Origin: Triatoma infestans
Taxonomy: Eukaryota > Arthropoda > Insecta > Hemiptera > Reduviidae
Reading direction: 5' to 3'
NCBI GenBank assembly: GCA_011037195.1
Contig: JAAEAF010002759.1
Coordinates: forward strand, 62,001-126,000
DNA: 64,000 bases
Part shown: piece by piece, positions 23,705-35,519 of the stretch
How the letters are laid out: every line of letters starts with the position of its first letter
How positions within the stretch are numbered: the first letter of the stretch is position 1
The notes under the pieces: model-generated
What the model was told of the DNA's origin: nothing
Database searches by the model: none
What the model saw: the letters and a program-made list of their open reading frames with translations, nothing else
Made by a program: the position numbers and the translations under genes

Positions 23705-24965
23705 TTAATCCCGAGTCACCTTAGCTGAACGAGGTAGTGATACAATTGTTGCTTGCTTCCTTCTAGGTGATCGGCGAGGTGGACTCACCACCTGCCAGGT
23801 GTCCTGTGAGGAAGCAGGATTTGTGAGTGGGTTTGATCCCACCTTAGTTTCATGAACCCCTAATGCAATAGGGGTCAGTGAGGCTAACCTAATGGTTAGC
23901 GATGCCCCTGCTGGGGCAGTTATCTTTGGTGGTGGGATCTCACCCACCTTAATAATGTTGCCCCTTATGGCCGGGGCCGGGCCTTTTGATGATTCAGAGC
24001 TGGGCACGGGTGTTCTAAGTTTTTGTGCAAAGCTAACATCTGGGAAGACATAATATTTACTCTCAACCATTGCTCTAGTTTCGTGATAGGGCAATTGCTG
24101 AAGCATTTTAACTTTTTGAATTTCTATTTCCTTTTGTAAAACTGGGCACCCAGCCGATCGAACGTTATGATCACCTCCACAATTGACACACATAATTGGT
24201 GGGGTGCATTCCCCTTCATGGGAAAGTTTTCCGCACACACAAATAGGCTGGGCTATGCTGCAACGTTGGGCCGTATGTCCAAATTTCTGGCACTTAAAAC
24301 ACCGCATAGGCAATGGAATGTAGGGCCTCACTTTTAATCTATCGAAAGCAGCTTCAATTGTGGAGGGGAGTTTTGTGTTATCAAACGTTAACACGAGAGA
24401 GGCCGTATCAATTAGGTTTTCCCCCTGCTTCCTCTTTATTCTTCGGACTTCCAATAAACCCTCGTGCTCTAAACCTTCCTTTATGTCTTCCAAATTACTA
24501 TTGAGAATGCTTAAAGGAACATGCATTTGCAAAGGTTCCAGCCTTCCTCTTAATAATAAAGTATCTTGCCCAATTGTCTTCCTCTAAGTTCAAAAAATTA
24601 ACTCTTTCTCCGATTCTCTTACTATTCGAGTTGCCACCCCTGGCCTTCTTCCTCGGCGGGGAAGAGGGGGCGAAGGGTTGTAGTGTAAATGCAAACCCTT
24701 GCGCTTTATTAGTCGCTGTTTCCGTAGTTGATTCCATTTCCTTTCCGTTGTCAGCCAAAGTTTCGATTCCAAGCGGGGTAGATGGGGGAGGATGTGTAGG
24801 AATAGGGAAAGTCGGTGTGTTGCACGGAACGGTGGATTGGATGGTGTTAGGATGGTTGTTGGGAAGAATTGGGAGGGGATGTGGATTGTCCGTTTTTTGA
24901 GAGGCTGACTTCTCTGAAGAATTGTTAGTGTGTGAAGGATTCATTTTGGTCCCACGAGCTTCCAA
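23705..24965 (-). pseudogene. LINE ORF1, gag-like nucleic-acid-binding protein (one frameshift)
   Basis: The first part (24965-24498, from MEARGTKMNPSHTNN) is Pro- and Thr-rich, low-complexity, with a basic patch PPRKKARGG and then a conserved-looking NFLNLEEDNWARYF. The second part (24532-23705), one frame away, holds three zinc-knuckle-like clusters in a row: CFKCQKFGHTAQRC, CVCGKLSHEGEC and CVNCGGDHNVRSAGC. This arrangement is typical of ORF1 of I/Jockey/R1-type LINEs, which coats the RNA. The two parts join at about 24530, giving about 420 residues, a normal length. Only this single frameshift separates it from an open frame. Confidence 0.88.
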
Positions 24966-25147
24966 GGAAGGCGCTCGCCCACAGCAGAGCCTGCATACTG
25001 TAGGAAGGCTATATTACAACCGGAGGTCGCCTGGTATCCGGAGGGCACCTACGAGACGGCCAAGATCCCTTCCGCCAACCAACTCCTCAGCACGGTAGCT
25101 CACAACTTGAGTTAGGGCCCTATTCTATACGCTGCAGGCTTTTGTGA

Positions 25148-25212
25148 TGAGTGTGTATGTGTGTGGTGTGTGTGTGTGTGTGTGGTGTGTGTGTATGTGT
25201 GTGTATCTGTGA
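25148..25212. repeat. (TG)n microsatellite with interruptions
   Basis: A run of tgtgtgtg words next to the 5' end of the LINE. Confidence 0.85.
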
Positions 25213-25489
25213 ATGAGTGTGTTGTAGGTTGTGTTCTATTTCATGTAACTCCCTGTCAGGCTGGGCTAGTAGGGAGAGCCCACCTCCCTAAGAAGTGCTA
25301 ATCACTTCCCCCAATCCTGTTAGTCGCTTCTTATGACATCCCGGATTTGGAGCAGGCCTATTCTGTCCCCGGTCCTGCAGGGGCATAATATTGTTATTGC
25401 ATGTTTTTTTCTCTTTTGAAGAGGAATCGTCAGGAATCTTATGCATGTTTCTATGAGTGTGTTTTCTTTTTTTTTTTTCTTTTTTAAAT

Positions 25490-25720
25490 TTAAGGCGTCT
25501 CAACATCTGTGGTCATTTGCGTCCGGAGTCTTCTCAGTGCACTGCCGGCCTCCGGACAGAGTTCTCTCGTTACAGACAACACTGTCCCTACACGACTCAC
25601 CGGACAGTGAGCTGTAGAGGCTCCTAGGAAGAGAAAATCTAAGGGTAGCACGGCTGGATTCGAACCCGTGATCTCCGCGTTGCTAGTCCAGCGCGCTACC
25701 ACTGAGCTAATCCCTTCCCT
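25490..25720 (-). repeat. tRNA-derived SINE, copy 2
   Basis: On the minus strand it starts ggaagggattagctcagtgg (A box) and continues tagcgcgctgg...cgggttcgaatcc (B box). The body carries a gagctc... tract and gcagtgcactgagaagactc, and the tail is ggacgcaaatgaccacagat, then gacgccttaaattt, then an A-rich tail at 25464-25489. It is the best-preserved SINE copy in the window. Confidence 0.82.
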
Positions 25721-26807
25721 GTGTGTGTTTTCTTTGCGAATGAAATATAACTCTCCCTAATAAAACTCACAAGCACTCAAACTTTATCGCTTTCGGAATC
25801 TACAGAACGTTTCAATCAAAATCCATATTTTTTTTTTACCTACCAAACCCCTAATCAAAACAGTAAAATAAGAAATTATCTATCACTGGAATAAGTTCAC
25901 ATACAAAGTATAACATATTAGCATTAAGAAAAAGTTCTTTGAATGTTCCAAATAAATTTAAAAAAAAAAAATGATAATCCGTTTCATAGTAATATTAATA
26001 ATGAAACATAGAAATAATATTTTAAGTAAAATAAAATATATATAAAAAAAAAAAAAATAAGCCTCAAATCGCTTCCATTTAATACCACAAATTATAAACC
26101 TGTGTAACAGTTAATCCTTTTGCAAACCAGTATCCATTCTACGGCCAATATAGATGTTGCCATGCTGTATAGATGGAAGGGGAGAATGGTTGGACGAAGG
26201 GAATTTTTTTTGGAGGGGGGGGATTCAGGGCGACAAGGCCACAGTTGTTAGAAAAGGGGATAGGGTTTTTACATACTGGCACGTTACAGGAATAAAATGT
26301 AAATTGAGATGGTGAATGGTATCGATAGAGAATTGAAAATACGTTTTTTCTTCCTTTATTTTTATTATTTTTTTCACCAGTGTGTTGGATCGTAGTGGCG
26401 GCAGGAGGAACGTGAATATGAGGAAGCTTTATAACAATATGTATAGAACGGTATAGAGCGGCTAACAATGGTGGCTGTCAAATACCATATTATATATATG
26501 TAAAGTAATAAACATTCAACACAACATTGCGCTTTCTAGTCGTGATATTCATAAAATAAAAATATATCTAAAAAATATATATATATATATATATATATTT
26601 ATTAGAACAATGTGTCTTAAGTAAAGTATTTCTGATGAATTGATCATAAATTTGTTTTAAATACAAAAGAAAAATTGGCCATCTTCATTTTTCCATTTTG
26701 ATATTATTCTTCAATAATATTAATTAACCATATCATTATTATAAAATGAAATGTTGCACCTAATATTTATTGAATCTAAAATCACAATAAATTAAAATTA
26801 TTTTATA
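25721..26807. other. AT-rich non-coding stretch
   Basis: No gene recognised. It includes an (AT)n run at about 26574-26598. Confidence 0.4.
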
Positions 26808-26811
26808 TATA

Positions 26812-27413
26812 TGTAATGACATGGCAAGGTCATAGCAATGTCAAACCTTCACAACACATAACAAAAAGAAAGAATAATTTATAACTAGTGGCCCAGCCGG
26901 CCGCTGTCTTCAAGACAATGCTGATAAGCTGGCCACTGACCTAAATCGCTGGTCACACCAGGGACTAACCAAGGTCGCACCAGGTCGCGAACTAGGACAG
27001 ATGTCTTGGTGTGAGTGTTGCTAACACTGATATAAACTTTGCCCCATTGGAAGAGGGGATCATTATATACCAGTACGTCATTAGATAATCAGATAGGAGC
27101 ACATCGTTATACGAGCAGCAGTTCCACGTCACTATACAGGTTTTACTTATACTTATTTCCATAGTAGTGCATCTTAGTTTATTTATTTTAATCATTTTAA
27201 ATTATTTGTTGTTTATCTCTTATTTATTTCTAAGTATTTCATTTTAATAGTTACCATTTTTCACTTTTAAATTACTGTAAAAATATAGTCTATTTTTATA
27301 AATACAGTATTAGTAATTCGAGCACTAACTTCCAAAAATCTCTAAACTAACTTCCGCCCTCTTCAAGACATCTACTACATACCATAGGAATCACAATAAA
27401 CGATTCCACTACA
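26812..27413 (+). mobile_element. solo LTR, 600-bp family, copy 2
   Basis: It begins TGTAATGACATGG, ends CGATTCCACTACA, and has an exact 4-bp duplication TATA (26808-26811 and 27414-27417). It is the shortest of the three copies, with a small deletion in the first third. Confidence 0.85.
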
Positions 27414-27420
27414 TATAAAA

Positions 27421-27540
27421 ACGGATTGGCGTACGGAGACTTCCCAATGCACTGCCAGCCTCCGGACAGTGTCCTCTAGTTACAGGCAACATTGTCCATC
27501 ACCGGAAGTGAGCTGTAAAGGCACCTAGGGAGAAAAAAAC
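27421..27540 (-). repeat. tRNA-SINE fragment, copy 3 (body only)
   Basis: On the plus strand it reads ttcccaatgcactgccagcc, then ggacagtgtcctctagttac and ggcacctagggagaaaaa, which is the middle of the copy at 25490-25720. The tRNA head and the tail are missing. Confidence 0.65.
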
Positions 27541-28150
27541 GGAAATTATTAATAAGGCTAATAATTTGGGGATTATTGACTACTAGGGCCAAACTTCTTT
27601 ACAGACTTATCGGAAGACGATCCTGATTACCTTACAGAACTCAAAAAAATGACATATTTCTATAATTAAACCAATTTGGACCTACAGGACATGAATTGTG
27701 GGGCTCAGCTAAACCTACAAACTTACGTACGATTCAGACATTCCAATCTAAGCTACTTCGACAGATAATTGATGCTCCTTTCTACGCCTCAAACCTTACG
27801 CTCCATAATTACCACATCATCTTTTTTCTAACAACAACTTGCCAACACAAAATGTCGTTAACTCCATACTACTCTCTCCCTTTGCTCTAATCCCTTTGTA
27901 CAATCTCTAGCCCCTCCACTAGCATCTCTGACAATCCACCTGGCCGTTTGAATCGCCAGTGACCCCGAGATTTCCTTTGGGACTGATCAGTGCTACTGGT
28001 ACCTTGTAGAGAGTGCTACCACTGGGTAATTTCACACCTCCTACACTTTCCTCACAGCCTACAATTTTATTTATTCAACATCTTATTTGCCCATTGTATA
28101 TACGAGTATGTAATAGAGATTGTAAATTTCTAAATAAACAAAAACAAAAC
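27541..28150 (+). pseudogene. Jockey-like LINE, 3' fragment (plus strand)
   Basis: The frame at 27696-27890 reads MWGSAKPTNLRTIQTFQSKL and then LRQIIDAPFYASNLTL, the C-terminal region just after the reverse transcriptase of Jockey-type elements. The reading frame is broken before and after. The 3' UTR (gtgctaccactgggtaattt, then attgtatatacgag... ttgtaaatttctaaataaac) ends in an A-rich tail at about 28137-28160. It matches the minus-strand fragment at 32998-33570. Confidence 0.78.
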
Positions 28151-28689
28151 AAAAAGTTGAATTATTCTGAATTAGTGAAAAATTTTCATTTAAATATATA
28201 AAGGACATTGTTTGAAATTGCAAGTTAGGTATTCACAAAAATTATTTGTTTTCCAAATAATTGAGAAGGGGGTGGCCACTAAAACAAAGATAGTTTTTAA
28301 AAAAAATATTCGGTTAAAAACTAAAAAAAAATTTTATCTAATTTTATATGTAATTAATGAATTAAAAGGGTATTCAATAGATTTATCTATATACAAATAA
28401 GATTTTTTTAGACTATAAAAGGAGTAATTGTGATGTGTCAAGATTTGTCAAATTTCAGTTATCTGCTGAGGTGAGAGTTTTTAAATTCCATGTGTACAAT
28501 AAAAAAAATAAATTAACGAAGAATCTTTAATCTTTGTGAATCTTAGAATCATATTTTTTTGGTCAACCAAGAAATATGTGTGTGATTCCTCTACTCTCTC
28601 TCTAAAGTTTTTCAAGCTTTCAAAGATTATCAACAACATTCATAACCAACGAATTATTTTTTACAATAAATATGTTATTCACTTTTTCT

Positions 28690-28860
28690 CTTTCAACTTG
28701 AAAATATTACAATTGCGTCAAATTCTCGAAATTGTGCATTCACCGGAAATATATGTTTTATGGTCCACTGAGTAGGATTTTTTTTTTTTAGTAATGGCAT
28801 AAATATATATATATATGCAAGAGGGTGTATGCGCGCGTGAATGAAATAAATATCTCGAAA
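28690..28860 (+). repeat. terminal fragment of the 1-kb hairpin-ended repeat
   Basis: The sequence cgtcaaattctcgaaattg, attcaccggaaatatatg and tggtccactgag matches the first 100 bp of the copy at 51341. A short tatatatgc microsatellite and aaatatctcgaaaag follow, in the same order as the full copies. Confidence 0.45.
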
Positions 28861-29439
28861 AGTAACCATTACCACAGTATCTGAATGGTAGATGTGAGAA
28901 GGAGAGAATTAGTGAAATAAATTTATGAATGTTAAAAATTAACTAGTAGTGTGCTGAACACTGATATAATGAATAAATTAAAACACAGACTGCAAGGACT
29001 TTACACTGTTGAATGATATTAGAGAATGATGTAATAGCACCCATCCACAGTAAAGAGAATGCAACCACAGTAGAGAGAAGAGAGGCCCTCCCTGGTTAAC
29101 AGAGACTACTCTCTGACTTAGGCAGACTAGAGTGGGAGAACCTGTGTATATAAGACAGTGGGAATCTATCTACACCATACAACTGTTCACCAAGCATCAT
29201 GGTGTCATATCTCTACTCTCACCATTCATTCTATCATTTTCATTATAAAGTCTAGTGCACTTAGTATAAACTTAGCTACATTATATTAGTGTCAGCATAT
29301 CTCGTTCATTTAATCAAGCCTAATTCAACAACCCCATTATAAAGAGGTAACGAGAGAATAATTAAGAGAGAGACAGGCTGGTTGAGTATTAGAAAGTAGA
29401 ATGATGTTGACCGACTGGTGTTTATAACTGTTCTTAACT

Positions 29440-30400
29440 TTTAGATTAGATTATATTGACAGACAGGGAGGGCGAGCTTCATCCCACTGCGACCTGCATA
29501 AAGAGATCTATTAGGCAGCGCGCTGAACTAGTAACGCGGCAGTACCGGATTCGATTCCATCTGCTGCCCTTAGATTTTTTCTCCCTAGGAACCTCTTAAA
29601 GCTCACTCTTAGGTGATGAGCAGAGTTGTCTGTAACGAGAGAACACTGTCCGATCCCGGCAGTGCACTGAGAAGGCTCCGAACTTTGGGCTAGCTATACG
29701 GGCCGCAGAAGGGCTTTGGACAGCATAGGGCTTGGTCCCTTCTCAAAGACAATTAAAAAAGAAAAAAAAGGAGGTCTATTGTGAATCTCCTAATCCTTTC
29801 TTCAGCCTTCAGCTTCGCCCTCTTACTCAGGCCCAGCAAAGCTGAAAATGGCTCAGTCATGAAGCTCGTAACTTCCAGATAGTTTGTCCTCAGTTGAAGA
29901 AACCTTGTCCTCATCTGCCCGGCACACTCACATAGGATGAGTACCAGGATTTTCTCCTCGGTCCTGCATAATCGGCATATCGCATTATCTGTAAATAGTA
30001 GTTAGTACATGTGCCTATTCAGCCTGCAGTACCCTGTTATTAGGCCATACATCCCTTCGACTATAGCTCAGTAGGTCCCTGGTAAACTTAAGGTAAATGT
30101 TTTTTAATAAAGAATTTAGCCAGGTCTGTCTTGGTCTGTCTGACCACTGCGGACGCTGGTCTTCTATCCACTCCTTGATAGAAGCTTGAATCCAGGCTCC
30201 TGGGCAACCCGCAGAAGGCTTGGGGCCTATGAAAGTATCCTTTGACCCTCCCTCACTAGGACATCCGCCCTTTCGTTGTATGTGCCGGCACTCAGGCGAG
30301 TATCAACTTATTTCGAACACCCACCTCGGTTATGGCAGATAGGCAGTCGTCCCACACCAGCCTTGAGACTAGATCGCCTGAATATATATATCGAATTCTC
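29440..30400 (-). pseudogene. RNase-H-bearing LINE, 3' fragment
   Basis: On the minus strand broken frames contain YNERADVLVREGQR (end of RNase H), LITGYCRLNRHMY, and CRLCRTEEKILVLILCECAG followed by KAEERIRRF. The 3' UTR (ggtcgcagtgggatgaag and ccctccctgtctgtc) pairs with that of the fragment at 7940-8360. A SINE sits in the 3' UTR (29513-29771). Confidence 0.7.
29513..29771 (+). repeat. tRNA-derived SINE, copy 4, with a LINE-type 3' tail
   Basis: It is truncated at its 5' end inside the tRNA head (ggcagcgcgctgaactagta). The B box ggattcgattcc and the family body (agcagagttgtctgtaacg, gcagtgcactgagaaggctc) follow. Its tail differs from the other copies: gggctagctatacgggccgc and ggctttggacagcatagggc, then A-rich. 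That tail resembles the 3' UTR at 46670-46735. The target duplication is AGATCTATT (29504-29512) against AGGTCTATT (29772-29780). Confidence 0.75.
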
Positions 30401-30496
30401 TCTCCCTAGTTTACCCTAAATAGGGTGTAACTAATATCTGATTCTTCGTTCTTCGGATCCTACGAATGTTTAATGATTCAGATCCCATTACAACCT

Positions 30497-31010
30497 GACA
30501 TGAAGGTTTTAGTCAAATGCCTCAAACAAATTGGAACTTAACCGAATGGCTGGCTTTTCAGTTTTTCGCGATTTTCTCAAAAATGACACAAACGATTTTA
30601 TTTAAACTATCGATTTATACGTATGCATATTATATTTTTGACTGTCACTATTCTTTGAAACATTTTTCTAACTAAATTTGATTTTTTTAAAGATTTTTTT
30701 TGGGAGGGAGGGGAAGTTGCAGAATAAAGCATTCTCTAAAGTGGCTCTTACGGAATGTTACGTACATTAAAAGCAGAATTTGCTGGAATTCCAAATTTGA
30801 AGAAAATCGATTAACTGAAAAGTACTACTTTACTGAATTGATTTCGGAGTTTTTTTTTTAAATTTACTTTATGATTTTCTTTAAACTTGAATCACAGAGT
30901 TAAACTTGGGGGACTTAAAACTAGTAGTGCACAGATTTTAACCTATCACTTTCATTTTCAACATCTATCCAAAAAAAAAATTATTTTAGGGCGTTCAGGG
31001 GTAACTGTGA
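30497..31010 (+). repeat. fragments of the 1-kb hairpin-ended repeat
   Basis: The modules ggttttagtcaaatgcctc, cgcgattttctcaaaaatg, and gaagaaaatcgattaactg with aaagtacta recur, in a more decayed order. Confidence 0.4.
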
Positions 31011-32997
31011 TGTTAGATTTAAAATGTTGGTGTTTGACCTGAGCACTATCTTCTGGATTATAATTGGAATTATATCCTACCATTACCAGCCATGTGTGCT
31101 GACCAGCATATTTTCCAGCATTTCTATATTTTTTTGTGTTAAGTCAACTAATCATTAAGTAAACTTTCAAAGTTTAAAGAAAATGTATCAATTTTGTAAT
31201 TAACTGTTATTACCGCAGTAAGAGAATATCGTGTGATTACTTAAAAACTTTTTCTCCTTTCCGAAGTTTCTAAAGCAATCTGTAGAAGAATTTGCCAATC
31301 TATAGAAGAATGTTACATTTATGTTGATGAGCGGCAGAATTAGTTCACCAAATTATACAGCAAATATCCATTGTCAAATAATTTCTGGTGCATTTATTAT
31401 TATTTCTACTGCCTGTATGATACTAATATATTTAATCGACATACTCGAAAGTTGTCTACAAAAATGCCTCAATATCAGAGTAAATGTTAAACCTTTATTA
31501 AACGTTCATGTTTCTTGAAGTGTAAACAGAGGTCAGTCTACAACTTAAATTACTATGTTGTTATACTTTCCAACATAGTAGTTAGGTCCCCAAACTTTTC
31601 AATGGGAGGGCCCCATTACTAATTCTGACAATAGCAATTTCATTATATATATATATAAAACAAAGTTTTTTTTTTAGTAAAAGGCGAAAGATTTATGCGT
31701 TCTGAAGAGAGACCAGAGTTAAAAGTTGAATTATAAAATATTTTTTGGTCACCAATATTAGTAAACTCAAATTTGTTAACTATTCGAGCTGTAAACTTAA
31801 ACACCGGAGGATGAAAAAAAAAAAAAACAGATGCTGTAATGATTACTATTTGAGCCGAAACTCAAACATCCGAAAATGGACAAAACAAGTTGCGGAAAAG
31901 TTGTAAAAGTTGAACGATTAACAATAAATTAATAAACTGAAAATTTAAAACTGATTTATCGTTTAAAATGATGAGATGTGGCAACTTGAGAAGGTTATAA
32001 AGGCTAATAACTGCAGGTGAAGATGCGTGTAAAGTTTGTGTGTATTCAGGGGTAGAAACAGTGTTTGTAGCAGAAATAAAAACCAAAAAAACATATAAAA
32101 GAAAAAGAAGCCAAAAAACAACAGAGGCAGTAAAGGGAGTTATTTTAATACTATAGATAACTAAGTGGTTGATGAGAGTAGGGTTTGAATAAAAAGTCCA
32201 TTCAGATAAGCTTTTATTTACAAGTAACACAAGCCCAGCTAAAAGTTTGGTCACTTGTTTAACGTTTAAACTTGCAAGTTAAAAAAAAAAAAAATATATC
32301 ATTAGAACCTCCAAAATTGCAGCAAATTCTTTAAAATTTAAATATCGATATACAAAAATGAACTTGTTATAAAATTTATGTATTTCTTACAAATTCATTT
32401 GAAGAGCAAATTGATATGAACACTTTTCAATGATAAGTAAATATTTTTAGTTTATTCCTTAAACGCCGGGTTCAGTTTTAATCGTTTAACGCTAAAAATA
32501 TATTTGTGTAAAATAATTTTTTTTTTTAAACTGTCTGAAAGCAATGCGGACCATAATTTGGGAACCTGCTAAAGGAGAGAAGATTCTTCAAATCCCTGTT
32601 CTTAAACCATTTACAAATCTTCTAGTCTGGATTCCCTTCACCACCACTGTTTATTCTCTCTGTCGCAAAACTGCCTGGTAACGGCTAGCGCTGGTTCTTT
32701 AGCATGGCAGTTTTGACCACAAAACCTTTATGAGTAATCCCACAATAGCCAATTCGTCTGCCCTCTATACCCGCTTATCCAGATACTCTGACGCCTGTAC
32801 TTCTGTTCCTCCAAGCGAGGCCATTAAGTCTTCTACTACATTCATCCACTAATTTAGTTCACCATTACGGCTTATTCAAAGCCTTTAATGGAGCTTGAAT
32901 ATCCGAAAATATCCTCTCTCTTTAATCTCTCCCTACCACTTTTCTGCCATTATCAGTAATACTAGTAGGTACATGTTTTGAGATTAATAATATATTT
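31011..32997. other. AT-rich non-coding stretch
   Basis: No gene recognised. A 130-residue minus-strand frame (31862-32254) is hydrophobic and AT-driven and has no motif. About 32560-32960 is less AT-rich but matches nothing I know. Confidence 0.35.
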
Positions 32998-33570
32998 TTT
33001 TTTTTCTTTCTTTATTTAGAAATTTACAATCTGTATAGTTCTATATACAATAAGTAAATGAGAAGAGAGAGAGTATAGAGGCGTGAAGAGTGGGAGGAGA
33101 GAAACTACCCAGTGGTAGCACTCTCTACGGGATACCAGTCACTGATCAGTCCCGAAGGAAATCTCGGGGCCACTGGCGGTTCAGTCGGCGAGGTGGATTG
33201 TCAGGGATGGTAGTAGAAGCAAGAGACTGTACGAAGGGATTAGGGCAGTGTGAGAGAGCAGTGTGGTATTTGTGGTATTTTGTCTTGGCAAGTTGTTGTA
33301 CGAAAGGGATGTTAAGGTCATTGTGGAGAGTGAGGTTTGTAACGTAAAAAGGAGCGTCAACTATCTGTCTGAGTAGTTTGGATTGAAATGTTTGTATGGT
33401 CCGTATGTTGGTCGGTTTGGCTGAACCCCACAGCTCTAGTCCGTAAGTCCACATAGGTTTGATTATGGTGTTATATATTAGTCTCTTCAGTTCAGTTGGT
33501 AATTTAGACCGTCGTTCGAGAAGTCGGTAAAGAACTTTGGCACGTTTAGTCATGGCTTGTCTTTTAAGTC
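32998..33570 (-). pseudogene. Jockey-like LINE, 3' fragment (minus strand)
   Basis: An open frame (33553-33146) reads RAKVLYRLLERRSKLPTELK, then IIKPMWTYGLELWGSAKPTN, then TFQSKLLRQIVDAPFY and NRQWPRDFLRD: the thumb and C-terminal end of a Jockey-type reverse transcriptase. The 3' UTR follows to an A-rich tail, seen as a T run at about 32995-33005 on the plus strand. The element is 5'-truncated at about 33570. Its frame is clean over 136 codons, so it is younger than its relative at 27541. Confidence 0.85.
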
Positions 33571-35519
33571 GTGTGTGTGGAGATTAATAATATATAAATA
33601 TTTTTAGATATTAATCCATCTTCAGTCCATCTTGTTAACTCTACTTCGAATTATTACATCTACATCTTGAAATCTATATTTCGAATAATTACAGAAAAGT
33701 TATTTTTTTTTGGTAATGTAGTGGAAGAAGAAATTCAAAAATAAATAGTTTAGAAAATTTTTTTAAATGAAATAATTTTGGCGAAAATATTGTATTTTAG
33801 AGTCAGGTTGCAGGTAAGGTCATTGTTGCAGAAAGCACAGGAATCCGTTAGGAAAATAACAATGACACTTGGCCAACTGTTTTGTAAGAGAAAATCCCTT
33901 GTAAGAGAGGACATTCCTTCAATACAGTCTGCATTCTGCTTTCAAAGCCAGAACACTTGCTTCAGAAATCGCTTCAGTGCCAGTGATAGAGATTTGCTTT
34001 TATTCTAGATAAACATCTGATTTATTAAGATATAGTTGTGAATATTGTAAACCATTTAAATTCACTTAGAGAATTTATTTATTTATTTCAAAAACAGTGG
34101 CGCTCTCTTGATTATTACTAATACTTCTCTCTTAAACATTTATACTTATAAGCCCCTTTTACAAAACCGCTCAAGCCACACAAACATACAACAATCACAA
34201 CATCACCAATAACATTTCAGTAACATATTGTTAATAATTTTTTTGTTTTTGTTTTTACAACCTACACATATGTGTGTGTGTTTTTACATCATATAAATGT
34301 GTGTGTATATCATCACTATGATGTACTAAATCCCATAGGACACAACGCCACAATCAGAGAGACATGTTGAGAGAAGCCAACCATGGCTGCAACTCTCAAG
34401 GATGATAATTAAAAAAATTAACTTAAATAATTTAATAAACTATTGATTTTTACTTACATTTTGTACTTGATTAATTTTTTGTTAACAAAAACATAGAGTA
34501 CTCGTTTTTCCCACTGTTTCGCCATTTCTTTCAAAATGGTTCCACAGTTTTTTCTCGAAATTTATTTTAATAAAGAAAATATAGTATTAACAAAAATTTA
34601 CTTTAAAGCGAAATCTTATTCGCTTTAAAAGCCAAAGTTTTCTTCTATCAGAACAAAATATTAACTAGATTTACTTTTTCTCAAAAAAAAAAAAAATACT
34701 TAAATTAATTTTGAAAATCTTTTTGAAAAAGTTAACTTTTAAAATTTTTTAAGAATTAAAAAATTTTAAATAAAATAAAACTTTGTCAAAACTGATGATA
34801 TTTATTATAAATTTATTATTTCATACTGTTAACATAATGCACAAGTTCATATTATATTTTCTGGCTCAAGGAAGACCTTTTTTTTTTTTCTCTTTTAGGC
34901 ATCTAGTATTCTATGAGGGGATCAGTAAGTGAAAATAAGTAGCGGTGTGAGTCACGGGTCAAGAGTATATCAGCAGAGGAAATAAATAACAATCAATAGA
35001 CGGTAAAATATAGGAGGTAAATGGAATGGGATGGTACATTGGTTGGTGATTTTCTTGCCATGTCCTCCCCCACATTCATTTTCATACCTGTCCTCATTTC
35101 TTTTACCTCCATTTCTTAAACCCTTCTTCAGATTAACAACAAGTAAAATACAATTTTTTAAAAGATTTATATGTTATTTAAATAGTTTACTTTAAACGGA
35201 TTTTTACAATTTCTCGTCGTAACATGCATATATTTTTTCATGTCAAAGATTTAGTCATATTTTGTTACTAATATAACATTATTGTATGCTGTTACACTGT
35301 ATGTTGTATTGTAAACAGCAAAACTTAGTATATCAATTTAAAATAAAGAATAACTTTTTCATGAAGAACTTTTAAAAATAATGAAAAAAGAAAACCATAA
35401 AAAAGACATAATAACAATTTGAAAGTCGTCGTTTCTTTCTTTCTTTCTTTAATTTTACTAATTTTGTATTAATTAAGTTTCACTGGTATCTAATGGAAAC
35501 CGAACATAACACATAACAT
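33571..35519. other. AT-rich non-coding stretch
   Basis: No gene recognised. It includes a (TTTC)n run at about 35438. Confidence 0.35.

Larger units (their letters stand above)
19400..25138 (-). mobile_element. near-full-length non-LTR retrotransposon (RNase-H-bearing, I/Jockey-like)
   Basis: It is read from right to left. A GC-richer leader (about 25138-24966) leads into ORF1 (gag-like, three zinc knuckles), a gap of about 270 bp, ORF2 (AP endonuclease, reverse transcriptase, RNase H) and a 3' region. The 3' region has three tandem ctaataaatac units at 19578-19650 and three copies of a CCTAAA hexamer at about 19733-19752 on the plus strand. ORF1-ORF2 order plus a C-terminal RNase H is typical of the I and related clades. 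At least six frame breaks and two lost catalytic residues show it is dead. The exact 3' end and target duplication were not resolved. Confidence 0.85.
28940..30492 (+). mobile_element. small LTR-like element, interrupted by a LINE fragment
   Basis: It starts within the family motif cacagactgcaaggacttta (about 28985), with a promoter-like gtgtatataagaca at about 29146. The family end attcagatcccattaca occurs only at 30492. In between lie a LINE fragment (29440-30400, minus strand) and a SINE. The left end and target duplication could not be placed. Confidence 0.35.

Noticed and set aside
25640..25720. tRNA gene on the minus strand
   Set aside because: The A and B boxes are good, but the anticodon arm does not pair properly and the sequence runs into a SINE body and tail shared with three other loci.
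31862..32254. 130-residue hydrophobic membrane protein
   Set aside because: Composition follows AT-rich DNA, there is no signal or family motif, and no similar frame occurs elsewhere.
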